Assembly (NCBI RefSeq): GCF_023898315.1
Contig: NC_064616.1
Location: forward strand, 294,860,934 to 294,924,933
DNA length: 64,000 bases
Origin: Schistocerca nitens
Taxonomy: Eukaryota > Arthropoda > Insecta > Orthoptera > Acrididae
Direction: 5' to 3'
The notes below the pieces were generated by a model that worked only from the letters and a program-made list of their open reading frames with translations, was not told the DNA's origin and made no database searches. Position numbers and translations under genes: made by a program. Of the stretch, positions 1 to 10,248 are shown in pieces (the first letter of the stretch is position 1; each line of letters starts with the position of its first letter).

Positions 1-245
1 TGTAGAAATATTTCTTTTAAAAATTATCATCATCATTTTTCCTTTTTATTTACATATTCTATGTAGATTTTTCCCTTAAACATCATAACACTTAGTTATA
101 CTAACACATTTGAAATTATGTTAAAATATTTTGTTCTATATACACTATATATGTTCTGTATTACATTGCTTCATGTGCAACATTCAGTCTGTTCCTGTAT
201 ATAGATAAAAAATAGCAAATACATAAGTAAGTAAGTAAGTAAATA
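1..245 (+). repeat. AT-rich LINE-like 3' tail (tentative)
   Basis: Very AT-rich sequence ending in a short AAGT run (about 222-241) followed by an A-rich stretch. This is the usual look of the 3' end and tail of a non-LTR retrotransposon on the plus strand. No coding sequence is visible, so the assignment rests on composition and tail only. Confidence 0.25.
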
Positions 246-879
246 AAAATACATTAGTTTTGGAATGTAGATAGTGATCACAGATTGATCTGTAGGAAAT
301 CTTGAGGTCTAGGTTAGGTTGGAAGCTGACCATTTGATGTGAGTTGGCAAAATATTATCAAATGCTTCAGTTAATCCTGCCAGTCTCCTTTTCATGGGCA
401 GTTATGTAATGTCTGGGCCATTTGGAAATGCCTCTGAAACTGGCTAAAAACTTTAATGAAAAGCTTCATTTCTCTTCTTCCAAATTCAATAAAAGGAAAT
501 GTTCAATAAAGCTAGTAGCCTGAAAATAGTGGGAATTTCATTCTGAAACTTATCTAAGCTGGACATATACCATTTATCTGATACACGCCGATGCTCATCT
601 GCAGCCATTGGCAAAACATCAGTAGAAGTTGGAATACAACAATAAAAGTAGAGAACGGTTAAGAGTTAAAACTGAACCACGAAGCATGTTCAGGTTAAGC
701 AACTGGTGTAACAGTATCTACGAAAAACGTAGCTCCAGATTCGAAAATCTGTTTGGCGCACAGTTTACAACTATGATGAATGTTGACTACACCAAACTTT
801 TTAAAGAGATCAGTTCTATCATGAAAGCTGTAGGCAGCTCCATGGAAAAATGTCACAAAAGCTTAACTTAGCCACAAAA
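246..879. other. No recognisable gene
   Basis: Only short open frames are present. An 80-codon frame at 629-871 has no recognisable domain and probably belongs to the decayed LINE that becomes recognisable just downstream. Confidence 0.4.
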
Positions 880-1395
880 TGGAAATTTACAATACCCTCA
901 TGAGATACAGTCCTTACTTATATGAGGAAACCTGACATACCTACAGGCCTATATGATTGATTACCACTTCCACAAAAATCTACGAAATCATAACATAGAC
1001 TAGAACTGTCAGTTTCATAACAAAATTTAAAATACTGTACTCAGCACAACAAGGTTTTAGAGAAGGGAGATAAATGATAAAAGCAAAAACATACATAGCT
1101 GAACATGCTTTCAGTATGCTAGACAGGTTAAGAAGACTTGTGGGAACTTCATGGATCTGAATTTGACTATGAGAGTCATTCCAAGCTATGGAAAAACTGT
1201 ATCAGTATAGGATTTCAAGGAAATGCTATGACATAATAAAATCATACACTATGAATTGGAAATAGTACACAGAAATCAGACTTACTAGGGGAGGAAATTA
1301 TAATCAAATACATAGGAACTACAAACTGTTAAGAATAGTTTGCCACAGAGTTCTGTAATTAGGCCAATACTATTTATTCTTTACATCACATGTGG
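880..1395 (+). pseudogene. Decayed non-LTR reverse transcriptase fragment
   Basis: Translating across frames gives reverse-transcriptase landmarks in the right order: a QQGF-like segment near 1050, an FMDLN-like segment near 1150 where LINE motif A (F-D-x-x-K-A-F-D) would lie, a YTEI-like segment near 1270, and the strand-turn-strand motif B region SLPQSSVIRPILFILYI at 1337-1389, matching the common GLPQGSVLGPxLF pattern. Stops and frameshifts run throughout. It ends abruptly near 1395, where GC-rich unrelated sequence starts. The clade cannot be given; jockey- or I-like is the most likely. Confidence 0.55.
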
Positions 1396-2012
1396 CCAGG
1401 AATTCAGCCAATGTGCCATGCCCTGGCTCGCACATTTCCCCCCCCACCAATGTGCCAAGCTGTCTTACTGCGAGGAGGGGGGAGGGAACACGAAAGTTGA
1501 GAACCCACCGCATTTAAATGACAATGAATACAACTTGATTTTATGTTTCACATTTCTCAACAACAAAGATCAAAAACAAAACAAATTTCAAATTTTCAGT
1601 ATTATTTAATTATTTTGGCATGCTGAATACATAACATAATTATCTCATACGAACTGCCGGCATACGGACATACACAGACAATTTCGCAGATTTTTGCATT
1701 CAGGTTTCCATGTAATTGTAACATTTTTAGTTTCAGTATGCAAAACAATGCATGTGTCATGAACAGTTTTAATGTATAATGATTTGTCTTTAAAATGAGA
1801 ATTACAATGCAGATCAGTCAGTTACATCTGCACATGTACAGGCCACTCTCAACTGAAATGGAAAATGGCCTCAAAAACAGATGTAAGATTGGCAGTGTCG
1901 TAAGAACTTTTGGGGATCTATACTTGTAATTCTTTCACGGCCACAATGAATTCTTTAAAGCTTACATTTTCTTTAATGACAGTAAGCTTAAGGAATTCAA
2001 CTGTTTGTCAAA

Positions 2013-2860
2013 ATGTATCTACATCGACACTCCGCAAGCCACCGTACGGTGCATGGCGGAGGGTGCCCTGTACCATTACTATTCATTTCCCTTCCTGTTC
2101 TACTTGCAAATAGAGTGAGGAAAAAATGTCTGACTGTATGGCTTCATGTGATCCCTAATTTCTTGTACCTTATCTTTGTGGTCCTTATGTGCAATGTATG
2201 TCGGCAGCAGTAGAATAGTTTCACAGTCAGCTTCAAATGCTGGTTCTCTAAATTTTGTCAATAGCGTTTCTCAAAAATAAGGTCGCCTTCCCTCTAGGGA
2301 TTCCCATTTGAGTTCCTGAAGCATCTCTGTAAAACTTGTGTGTTGTTCGAATCTACCAGTAACAAATCCAACAGCCTGCTTCTGAATTGCTTCAATGTCT
2401 TCCTTCAATCTGACCTGGTACAGATCCCTAACACTCCAGCAGTACTCAAGAATAGATTGCACCAGCATCCTATACGCTGTCTCCTTTACAGGTGAACCAC
2501 TCCTTCCTAAAATTCGCCTAATAAACCGAAGTCAACCATTCGCCTTCCCTACCACAGTTCTCACAAGCTCATTCCATCTCATGATGCTTTGCAACATTAC
2601 GCCCAGATATTTAAACGACTCGACTGCGTCAAGCAGGACACTAGTAATACTGTACCCGAACATTATACGTTTGATTTTCCTACTCATCCGCATTAATTTA
2701 GTTTTTCACATTCATCACACTAACCGGAAATTTTGTCTAAGTCGTTTTGTCATCCCTTCTAAACACTATTTTCTTTTTAGATGCATTCCCATCAAATCAG
2801 AAATAAACCATTTCTCACATTGCAAAGTCTTACTGTGTGCAATCAAGTCCACTTAAAATG
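2013..2860 (-). mobile_element. LINE 3' fragment (jockey/CR1-like), degenerate
   Basis: On the minus strand this encodes the region after the reverse transcriptase core: a KYLGVMLQ-like block, SGSPVKE and MLVQSILEYC...VRLKEDIEAIQKQA followed by LKWESLEGRR. These are typical of the C-terminus of jockey/CR1-type LINE proteins. The non-coding end (about 2020-2070) contains the CTCCGCAAGCCACCGTACGG-type sequence that also ends the copies at 49.7-50.8 kb and 54.5-56.1 kb, so three copies of one family lie in the window. It is 5'-truncated and broken by several stops. Confidence 0.75.
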
Positions 2861-3480
2861 TGAGGACTGCAATCCATTCCGGTTGTTCTAATTTTTGTTC
2901 TCGTACTCCTTTTTTCCTTCATATATTTCAACAACAGCAATATTTAAAGTGAAAAATCATTCCAGACATGTGCCTTGACTTAACTTGCAGTAATATATAA
3001 AGGCTCCAGACTCTTCGTTCAGTTAGACTTGAAACTGTTGCAACTGACAGTGGAAAAATGTGTGCAACTTCAGAAATTTTACTGTTCATACCATCAATTT
3101 CTTCATGTATTGCATGCCTGCAAATTTAGTGCAAAGTACTTATGAATCACATCTGTTGATCCTTCTAAGTTTTTGTTCTTCCATTATCAAATAAATCTTT
3201 GAATTCCTTCTGCATGGTACTACAATGTTTCATAGCAAATTTTCAGTTCCCATCACTTATATAACAGAATAATATACACCAAAAATTCCCCATCCCTCTC
3301 TTCTATCATTCCCATTCATTTTTAAAGGCTTGTGATGACAGACTGCTTCTTTTTATGCAGTCAGCCACACGACCTAATGAAATATATGAATGCATGGTGT
3401 GTGTTCATTTGGACATATCCAAAAGAACAGACAACACGCGGAATACACAGCTGTGATACATATTAAGTAAATTTACAGTG
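2861..3480. other. No recognisable gene
   Basis: AT-rich sequence with no coding signal I recognise. Its right end (3385-3440) contains a TATGAATGCATGGTGT-like segment that is repeated near 3832 and 3888 and belongs to the neighbouring repeat family. Confidence 0.35.
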
Positions 3481-3496
3481 GAAACGGGGAGAAAGG

Positions 3497-3838
3497 AAAC
3501 GGAAGGAACTATTGATGTCACCAGCGTAGGGACTTTATGGGGAATCAGTGGGGATGGGTAAAAATGTGTGTGGGATCCAAACCGGGAACTTCTGTTTACT
3601 AGGCAGTTGCGTTAGCCATTGCGTCATCTGGGCCTTGTGTTTATTGCAATTGTGCAGACTATCTCAGCATGCCTCCCACCTGACCAACATTCTCACATAG
3701 TGCCACCTATTTGCAGGCCATGTCCATGTCCCCATACTCGCTACTTTGAGATTCCTGCAGGGCACCAAGTGTAACTGTGCATTCACACTGAAGGTTGTCG
3801 ATTCATTGCCCATTGAGACGAGTCAATTATATGAATGC
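3497..3838 (-). repeat. SINE-like repeat with tRNA-like segment, inverted copy 1
   Basis: Read on the minus strand, this has the same order of blocks as the copy at 3843-4225: an AATCTCAAAGTAGCGAG block, a GTGGGAGGCATGC block, a tRNA-like segment with A-box-like GACGCAATGGCTAACGCAA and CTGCCTAGTAA, then CCCACTGATTCCCC and GATGTCAATAG. The two copies lie head to head, so this segment can pair with its neighbour over about 340 bp, imperfectly. The B box is poor in this copy (GGTTTGGATCCC). Confidence 0.65.
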
Positions 3839-3842
3839 GTGG

Positions 3843-4225
3843 TGTTGTTCTTTTAGGCATGTCCCACAGAACAGACTCCACACATTCATATAACTGATTT
3901 GTCTCAAAGGGCAATGAGTCCACCCCCTCCAGTGCGGATGCACAATTATGTTCAACCTCCTGTGGGAATCTCAAAGTAGCGAGCGTGGGGTACGTGGACA
4001 GGGACAGGGACTGTGGATAGGTGGGAATGTGGGTCAGCTGGGAGGCGTGCCGAGAGAGTCTTCACAATTGCGATAAACACTGTGCTTAGATGGTGCAGTG
4101 GTTAATGCGATTGCCTAGTAAGCACGAGATCCCAGGTTCAAATCCCGGCCTGGCACACATTTTCACTCATTGTTGCTGATTCCCCATATAGTCCTGATGA
4201 AGATGATGTCAATAGTTTCTTTCCT
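3843..4225 (+). repeat. SINE-like repeat with tRNA-like segment, inverted copy 2
   Basis: Plus-strand copy of the repeat at 3497-3838. The tRNA-like part is about 4087-4160: A-box-like GGTGCAGTGGTTAATGCGA and B-box GGTTCAAATCCC. This is a SINE internal RNA polymerase III promoter rather than a functional tRNA: it has no clean acceptor stem and sits inside a repeat body. A TGATGTCAATAGTTTC segment closes the unit. Confidence 0.65.
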
Positions 4226-4689
4226 TTCTTCATCCTCCACCTTCAGTTGACATAATACTTGATGAAATGTCATGCTGTCCCACGTACTTTTGAGAGGGCT
4301 GAGTGAAGCCGAGACATACCGTGCCTTGGTCTGCACAACCTGCATGCATGAAATTTGGCTCGCCATGGCTGTCCCTGCTCTACGTAATAGATTTCCACAA
4401 TTATTTGTGCAGCTCAAGAAGAGCAGCAGCTAGAGAATGAAGCAGCCTGGAATATTGAAAATGCACACAAGTGTCTGCTACAAAGCAATCTGCTTACAAA
4501 TCCACCTAAAACAATGTCTGGACTATTTCAAACCAGAGTGAAAATTATATTGTAAAAATTAAAATAAAATAAAACAAAGAGGCAATTAAGGAAATAATTT
4601 TGGGAATGGGATGACTTTCTTTTTTCTGCAGGTGTCATCAGGGATTTGCTCTTTCTTCCCTTTGTTTCATCATTATAGTGGACATGGTC

Positions 4690-5640
4690 ACCAGCAATCT
4701 TCAGAAATAGGGATCTTGGTCACTGCTATGTGCCAATGTCGAGCAGCTGGTAACTGAAGATGAGAATAGCTTTCAACAAGTCCAAGCATGGAAGAACTCT
4801 CTTTAAAAGTCCAGACTATGGCTCCATATAAATAAAACTGAAGACCTGTCAACAGACGCAAATAATATGGATACAATTAAGATTTACGGTATATATCTGC
4901 CACAGACAAATAGCTTTAAGAACTTTGGCTCAAAAATTGCTGCAGACAGTTCACTTGTTCTTGAAATCACAAACTGTGTTAGCAATGCATGGCTTAAATG
5001 GCAGACAATGACTGATGTGCTTTGTGGTAAGAAGATCTCAGACAGAATCAGGCTGAAACTATATCACTGCACAGTCCACCAGTTACCTAATACAGGGCAG
5101 AATGTTGGGCCCCAACAAAAGATGCAGAGCTTTGATTCACTGTAATGGGAACTAAAATGCTTCGGTGTACATCTGGCCTAACATTTCATAATAATGTAAC
5201 AAATGTGGAAATACACAGGCAGTAAAGAGTGGCACCTATTGTTAAGGAGATGAGGGACAGCTGTCTATGGTAGTTTAGACATGTACTATGAGCACACCAC
5301 GATATTTATTTTATTTATTTATTTGACCATAGACCATTTAGTAAAACAGTATTGGGCACGTCAGAAACATACAGAAATAAAATATACATATAAAACATTA
5401 ATAAAATAGGATAGGATGAGGTGAGAATAGGAGAGGAAATACAATGGCAAAACACTGCTTTTCGTTGAAAGTTATGGTAGACAACTTATTTGGAGACCGA
5501 CACAATGTTTGCTAGATACCCTCCCTGTAGACGTCAAGGTGGTTGCCCTCCACCCTAACCAAGCACAAAATCGTGTCAAGTGGAGACAAAGAGCCAAAAG
5601 AGCAGACCTTGCTACAGTGCAGGACAAATACTGAGGAGGA
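4690..5640 (+). mobile_element. RTE-like LINE, 3' part, degenerate
   Basis: Plus-strand frames give FKNFGSKIAADSSLVLEIT, then AWLKWQTMTDVLCGKKISDRI and a block near 5090-5130 that corresponds to YGxEcWP...KDAxxL. After an insertion (5303-5470) the frame resumes with HPNQAQNRVKWRQRAKRADLA and ends near 5632. This is the end of a LINE protein of the RTE-like type, read through several stops. A GGA-rich tract (about 5633-5660) follows the terminal stop as a simple tail. The element lacks its endonuclease and reverse transcriptase core. Confidence 0.7.
5303..5470 (-). mobile_element. Inserted LINE 3' end (minus strand)
   Basis: An ATTTATTTTATTTATTTATTT tract followed by AT-rich sequence splits the LINE coding sequence around it: coding similarity stops near 5300 and resumes near 5480. 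A T-rich run on the plus strand is the expected poly(A)-like tail of a minus-strand retroelement insertion. Similar tails lie at 6315 and 27183. I could not define target duplications. Confidence 0.5.
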
Positions 5641-5660
5641 GGAGGAGGAGGAGGAGGAAG

Positions 5661-6309
5661 AAGAAAAAGAAAATTATGGCACTAAGAGCAAGTGATAACC
5701 ACTTTGGTAACAAAGACATACATGACCACAACAAGAGGAAAGGGAACTTTTGACAAAAGACAATAAATCTCAAACAGACAAAAGGTTTTTTTAAGTAGAC
5801 TACCTAATGCAATTATGAAAAGAAATGAAATTAAAATCTTCAAAAATAACTTAATAGTGTACTTTCAGAGAGAAGTATGCACAGCATGAGTGAGTAGGAT
5901 AAGGTTGCCTAAATGTAACACAAAATTTGTTTGCATCTTTTAAAGAAAGAGTACTTGTTAGGAAAAAGTATTATATGTTGGGGAGTATAAGCTGCTTCCA
6001 AATGAGACGGTATTTAAAAAATTTAAGTTAAAAATATAGGCCAGAGAAGTAAAAACACTATCATTTCAGGACAAAAAAATCTTAAATATGATAAAGTTGG
6101 TCCAAAATATTACACACGTGATACTCTCATATACATTGAAGATAGAATGTTTAGGTCATAAAAATGAGATAGATCCAAAAAATGATACATTTGTATATCT
6201 AGGATTTTTATGGGATATTTACAGCATGAAATGTATGTAAGAGGGAACTAAAAATAAATCTTTGCTTTTTTCCTGTGTAAAGTCAACCAAAAATAGGTAA
6301 GAACCATTT
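5661..6309. other. No recognisable gene
   Basis: A-rich, stop-rich sequence. I see no domain, repeat family or RNA gene in it. Confidence 0.4.
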
Positions 6310-7345
6310 ACAATTTATTTTATTTATCATATGATGACACAGAGCTTGGATCAAATACATAATTTTAAGAGTATACAGTGTAAGAAATGACAAGCAAAAT
6401 ACAGGTACAGAATGAAATGTCCAAAGTATTATACTAAATTATGTACAAATTACACAAGTTCTTAGATTTCCGAGTCCAATCTGTTGATCCAGTTGAGCCC
6501 TTCAGGTGATGGATGGTGGATGTCATTTATTGATCCCCCGAAGGCTCATTTCTGGCATTCACCAACGATGTGATTTATTGTTTGCAGAGCAGCTCCACAA
6601 TCACAATCTGGAGATGCTGCCCAGCCCCATTTGTGCTTTAGATATCCGCAGTTCCCTTGTCCTGTTCGGATGTGGTTGATGGTTCTCCACTGGCGTCTGG
6701 GGAGTGTGAAACCTGGAACTCGCATGGAAGCCTTTTCAACCAGATGACCGTTGAACAATGACAATTCTTCCCATTGGCTTCTCCATACTTCGTTGATGTT
6801 AAAGTTGGAGGCTTCAAGATGTTGTGCAGTTTGCCAAGGTGATTTTCTTGACTTCAGATGCTGATGTTCTGCTATTACTATATCACTGTGTACGGGTAGC
6901 TGGGGGTTCTTCTGAATGTTTCTCCAGATCTTCAGGAGAGCATCTGATCTTCGAAGAGCTGAAGGTTGGATGTTACTTAAAACTGATAGCCATGCAGTTT
7001 GAATGCTACGTATGCAGCCTGTGATAAATCGCATTGTCTGGTTGAGTTGCACATCTATCTTGCTACAGTGAGCACTGTTCATCCAAGTTGGGCAACAGTA
7101 TTCAGCGACAGAGTATGATAGTGCCAAAGCAGTTGATCTTAGGGTTTGACCACTGCAACCCCAGGACGTACCAGCAAGCTTCTGAATGATATTATTACAA
7201 GTCTTCACTTATGCGGCCACGTTGGAGAGATGGTGTCGGAAAGTCAGGGGCAACTTTGAACATGGCTGACGTTTGCAGCAACCGTATACACAAATTTGAA
7301 AAATATGTAAAAATCTGCCAACCGGTTGCATAGATTTTCTATATA

Positions 7346-7390
7346 CCTTGACCAGGTTTCGTCACCTCTATGGGTGACTTCATCAGAAGG
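7346..7390 (-). ncRNA. Hammerhead ribozyme-like motif (intact core)
   Basis: On the minus strand: CCTT, CTGATGA, A, GTCACC, a 6-nt loop, GGTGAC, GAAA, CCTGGTC, AAGG. The CUGAUGA and GAAA boxes are intact, stem II has six perfect pairs, stem I can form from CCUU/AAGG, and GUC precedes the predicted cleavage between 7350 and 7349. Stem III is minimal (A-C/G-U with a 3-nt loop), as reported for hammerheads of Penelope-like elements. One departure is an extra A between CUGAUGA and stem II, so activity is uncertain. Confidence 0.55.
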
Positions 7391-7446
7391 TGAGGTAATT
7401 ACATATCATACATCTTTGACGATATGTTCTTCATGTAATTACCTCA

Positions 7447-7491
7447 CCTTCTGATGAAGTCACCCTTAGAGGTGACAAAACCTGGTCAAGG
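7447..7491 (+). ncRNA. Hammerhead ribozyme-like motif (damaged core)
   Basis: Mirror copy of the motif in the other arm, on the plus strand. CTGATGA, the six-pair stem II and CCTGGTC/AAGG are conserved, but the box after stem II reads AAAA instead of GAAA. That loses the catalytic guanine (G12), so this copy should be inactive. Confidence 0.5.
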
Positions 7492-8660
7492 TATAGAGAA
7501 AATCTATGCAACCGGTTGGCAGATTTTTACATATTTTTCAAAAAAGTCAGGGACCTATCGAGTTTTATTCAGAGGTACTTTGGAGTGCTGCAGTACTGTA
7601 AGGTTTGTCCTCTGAGTTTAGCTTCTGGTTTATAGTCAGAGTGCCTGTTCCGTAGGTGGAATGCTGAAGTAACAGTTTTCTGAGGGTTTAGGCGGAGGCA
7701 CCATTTCCTGAAGTATGTGTCCAGGATTTCCATGTCGGCAGTTAATGTGCTTTCAGCAGTGGTGAAACTGGAGCTCTGTGTTACCAAACAGATGTCATCA
7801 GCATATATGAATTTCCTAGGTTGTGGCTGGCAGGTCATAAATGTACAAGTTGAAAAGGAGAGGGGCCAATACAGATCCTTGAGATAGTCTGTCACTTAAT
7901 TTGAAGACTTTGCTTCTGTTGTTATCAGAGTAAATCTTGAAAAGTCTGTTGCTAAGTAGGTTTGTGAGTTTATGACACTGAATGATGCTCACAAATTTTA
8001 AGAGAAGGCCTTCTCGCCATACGGTGTCATAGGCAGCGGATAGATCCAAGAAATCAGCTATGTTTATGCATCTCTTCTCATATTCATTTTCAATATGGGT
8101 TGTTAATGCAAACACTTGGTCATTACAGCTTCTAACAGGCCTGAATCCAGATTGTTCTATGGTTATTTGTTTATTAATTGTTTCATAGATTTTGTTGTAG
8201 ATGGGTCGTTCAAGTAGTTTGTAAGTAACACTTAACAGGGCTTTGGGCGGTAACTTTCTACTTTTATTGGGTCTTTGTTCGGTTTAAGGAATGCTATTAG
8301 CTTGGTTTTCTTGAATAATGGTGGGAGATTTCCAGCGGAGAGAATGCCTGAGAAGAAGTTAGAAAGACATTTGATAGTTGCTGGTCCACAGTGTGCAAGA
8401 AATTCAGGGTACTTCCCATTGAATCCAGCTACCTTCCCAACTTTCATGTTTCTGACGGCATCTCTTACTTCCTCTTCATTGAGTAGATTGGAAAATTTAG
8501 AGGAATTTGGGGCTGCTCTTTTCTTGGCGTTGAGCTGGGTTTTGATTTACAATAAGATTTAATGAACCTTTGTAAATGTTTTCTCCTGACGGTGCTTTCA
8601 TTTAATTGTAATACTATTTTGTCCTTGTTCACAGACTCTAAACACAAGTTTTAGGACATT

Positions 8661-9205
8661 TTTCCAGTATTTTTGTATCATTCAGACATACCTGTATGTA
8701 TTCCTCTCTCCTCCTTGAAATTTAGCTAAAATAAAATCTCCTCCACCTCCATGTGCTGAGTCAGTCATTAAAATAGAATCTGGTGAAGATTCTTCAATGG
8801 GATAATCATCATCCAGACTGTCCTCACTCTTCAGAGATGTAGGAATCAGAATCAGTTTCCTTTCTCTTTTGTGTACTGGCCACAGTTTTCGTCACAGGCA
8901 TAGTTTTCTGGTTCTTCTGCTTTTGGCCTACTCCTTTCTTGTTCAGCAGAGTTTATTCCATTATTCTGAGGGTATCATCTGTGACAGTGGGTCTGTCTGC
9001 CTATGCTTGGTCACAAATTTGTCAGGGTTTTTTAAATCTTTTGAGGAGTAACTTCTCAAAACCTCCTAAGGATTCACTGCTGCATAGGTCACACTACTAC
9101 TTCCAGACCCATCTGCCTCAACTTCACCCCCATCTGAGCAAGGCAACATGGCATCGTCAGAAATGTTGGGATCTGGCTCAATGATATTTATGGGTACATC
9201 CAATT
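8661..9205 (-). pseudogene. Unassigned protein relic with acidic/serine-rich segments
   Basis: The minus strand shows short protein-like pieces across frames: an acidic segment (SDDAMLPCSDGGEVEADGSG), KSEDSLDDDYPIEESSPDS and GGDFILAKFQGGERNTYRYV. The last piece resembles the small C-terminal barrel (GDFVLVKF...YYVG) found at the end of some insect transposon-derived proteins. Stops interrupt it. I cannot name the family; a pogo/Tigger-like or similar DDE relic is one possibility. Confidence 0.3.
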
Positions 9206-9222
9206 TTGTTTTGTAAATTATG

Positions 9223-9448
9223 TCTCAGAATGAGATTTTCACTCTGCAGCGGAGTGTGTGCTGATGAAACTTCCTGGCAGATTAAAACTGTGTGCCGGAC
9301 CGAGACTCGAACTCGGGACCTTTGCCTTTCGCGGGCAAGTGCTCTACCATCTGAGCTACCAAAGCACAACTCACGTCCCGTCCTCACAGCTTTACTTCTG
9401 CCAGTACCTTGTCTCCTACCTTCCAAACTTTACAGAAGCTCTCCTGCG
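9223..9448 (-). repeat. tRNA-derived SINE (family B), inverted copy 1
   Basis: Minus-strand copy with a tRNA-like head (reverse complement of about 9283-9365): A-box TAGCTCAGATGGTAGAGCA and B-box GAGTTCGAGTCTC are visible, followed by CCGGCACACAG and a 3' part ending CTGCAGAGTGAAAATCTC. The 5' end (CGCAGGAGAGCTTCTGTAAA) abuts the next copy head to head. Confidence 0.85.
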
Positions 9449-9452
9449 GACT

Positions 9453-9626
9453 AGGAGAGCTTCTGTAAAATTTGGAAGGTAGGAGACAAGGTACTGGCAG
9501 AAGTAAAGCTGTGAAGACGGGACGTGAGTTGTGCTTGGGTAGCTGAGATGGTAGAGCATTTGCCCGCGAAAGGCAAAGGTCCCGAGTTCGAGTCTCGGTC
9601 CGGCACACAGTTTTAATCTGCCAGGA
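9453..9626 (+). repeat. tRNA-derived SINE (family B), inverted copy 2
   Basis: Plus-strand copy directly next to the previous one, in opposite orientation, with only about four bases between the 5' ends. The tRNA-like part is about 9536-9608 (TAGCTGAGATGGTAGAGCA and GAGTTCGAGTCTC). It stops at CTGCCAGGA, so it lacks the last 40 or so bases of the family. Together the two form a near-perfect hairpin of roughly 170 bp per arm. Confidence 0.85.
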
Positions 9627-10022
9627 TTTATATCTCAGAACTTTTTCAGGATTCAGTCAATAAATAGGATACTGTGACCTACTGTACGGACAGTTCCCTG
9701 TGTTCTTGAAGCCTGAAATTATGTTTTCAGGCTCAAAGCATCTGTACTTTGCAGGCAAGATCCACAAATTTTGATTTAGATAGTGTTCTGTAATTGCTTA
9801 TTTGATACTATATCAAATCACTATTTCAAGTGTCCTTGAATGGCTTGAAGCAATACTTGTCTAAAAGTTGCAGCTAGGCATTTGTGTGCCATGACAGTTT
9901 CATGATTGAAACTTTCTCATTCTTTGCTTTTTCACTTACTGTGGGATCCAAATGACTGGAGTGACCATCCAACAGCAAAAATAAAGGCCTCCCTATTAAA
10001 GTATCAGATAAATGACTTCAGT
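9627..10022. other. No recognisable feature
   Basis: Sequence between SINE copies with no coding or repeat signal I can name. Confidence 0.35.
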
Positions 10023-10248
10023 TCGCAGGAGAGCTTCTGTGATGTTTGGAAGGTAGGAGACGAGGTACTGATAGAATTGAAGCTGTGAGGGTGGGTCATG
10101 AGCCATGCTTGGGTAGCTCCGTTGGTAGAGCACTTGCCCATGGAAGGTAAAGGTCCCAAGTTCGAGTCTCAGTCTGGCACACAGTTTTAATATGCCAGGA
10201 AGTTTCATATCAGCGCATAGTCTGCTGCAGAGTGAAAATTTCATTCTA
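10023..10248 (+). repeat. tRNA-derived SINE (family B), complete diverged copy
   Basis: Complete third copy: starts CGCAGGAGAGCTTCTGTG, tRNA-like head about 10110-10183 (TAGCTCCGTTGGTAGAGCA, AAGTTCGAGTCTC) and ends CTGCAGAGTGAAAATTTCAT. Several substitutions relative to the pair at 9.2-9.6 kb show it is an independent insertion. Confidence 0.85.

Larger units (their letters stand above)
7250..7542 (-). mobile_element. Foldback insertion with hammerhead-like arms, 10-bp target duplication
   Basis: A 293-bp insertion splits the LINE reading frame. The 10-bp direct repeat AAAGTCAGGG lies on both sides (7240-7249 and 7543-7552), and removing the insert restores minus-strand coding across the site. 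Inside are two inverted arms of 109 bp (7296-7404 and 7433-7541) that differ at only three positions, with a 28-nt loop. Each arm carries a hammerhead-ribozyme-like core in opposite orientation. On the minus strand a further 46 bp of unpaired sequence follows the second arm. Inverted terminal repeats bearing hammerheads are known from Penelope-like retroelements; no Penelope coding sequence is present here, so origin from one is inference. Confidence 0.8.
6310..8660 (-). mobile_element. Non-LTR retrotransposon relic, RT and C-terminal region
   Basis: The minus strand encodes, from right to left, a region before the reverse transcriptase (NMKVGKVAGFNGKYPEFLAH, 8232-8480), motif A as FLDLSAAYDTVW and motif B as LSQGSVLAPLLFNLYI (7816-8115), motif C as KFIYADDICLV (near 7790-7820), and a C-terminal frame of 220 codons (6546-7208) ending in a Cys/His knuckle CDCGAALQTINHIVGEC. 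Order and motifs are those of a jockey/I-superfamily LINE. There are at least three frame breaks and a 293-bp insertion (7250-7542). A T-rich run near 6315 marks the 3' tail. The endonuclease is absent. Confidence 0.85.

Noticed and set aside
4087-4160. Possible tRNA gene
   Set aside because: A and B boxes are present but lie inside a repeat body with an inverted partner; no closed acceptor stem. Treated as the head of a SINE-like repeat. The same applies to 9283-9365, 9536-9608, 10110-10183, 17905-17975 and the family A heads.
5633-5660. GGA-rich tract as a coding or regulatory element
   Set aside because: It follows the stop of the RTE-like LINE and is best seen as its simple tail.
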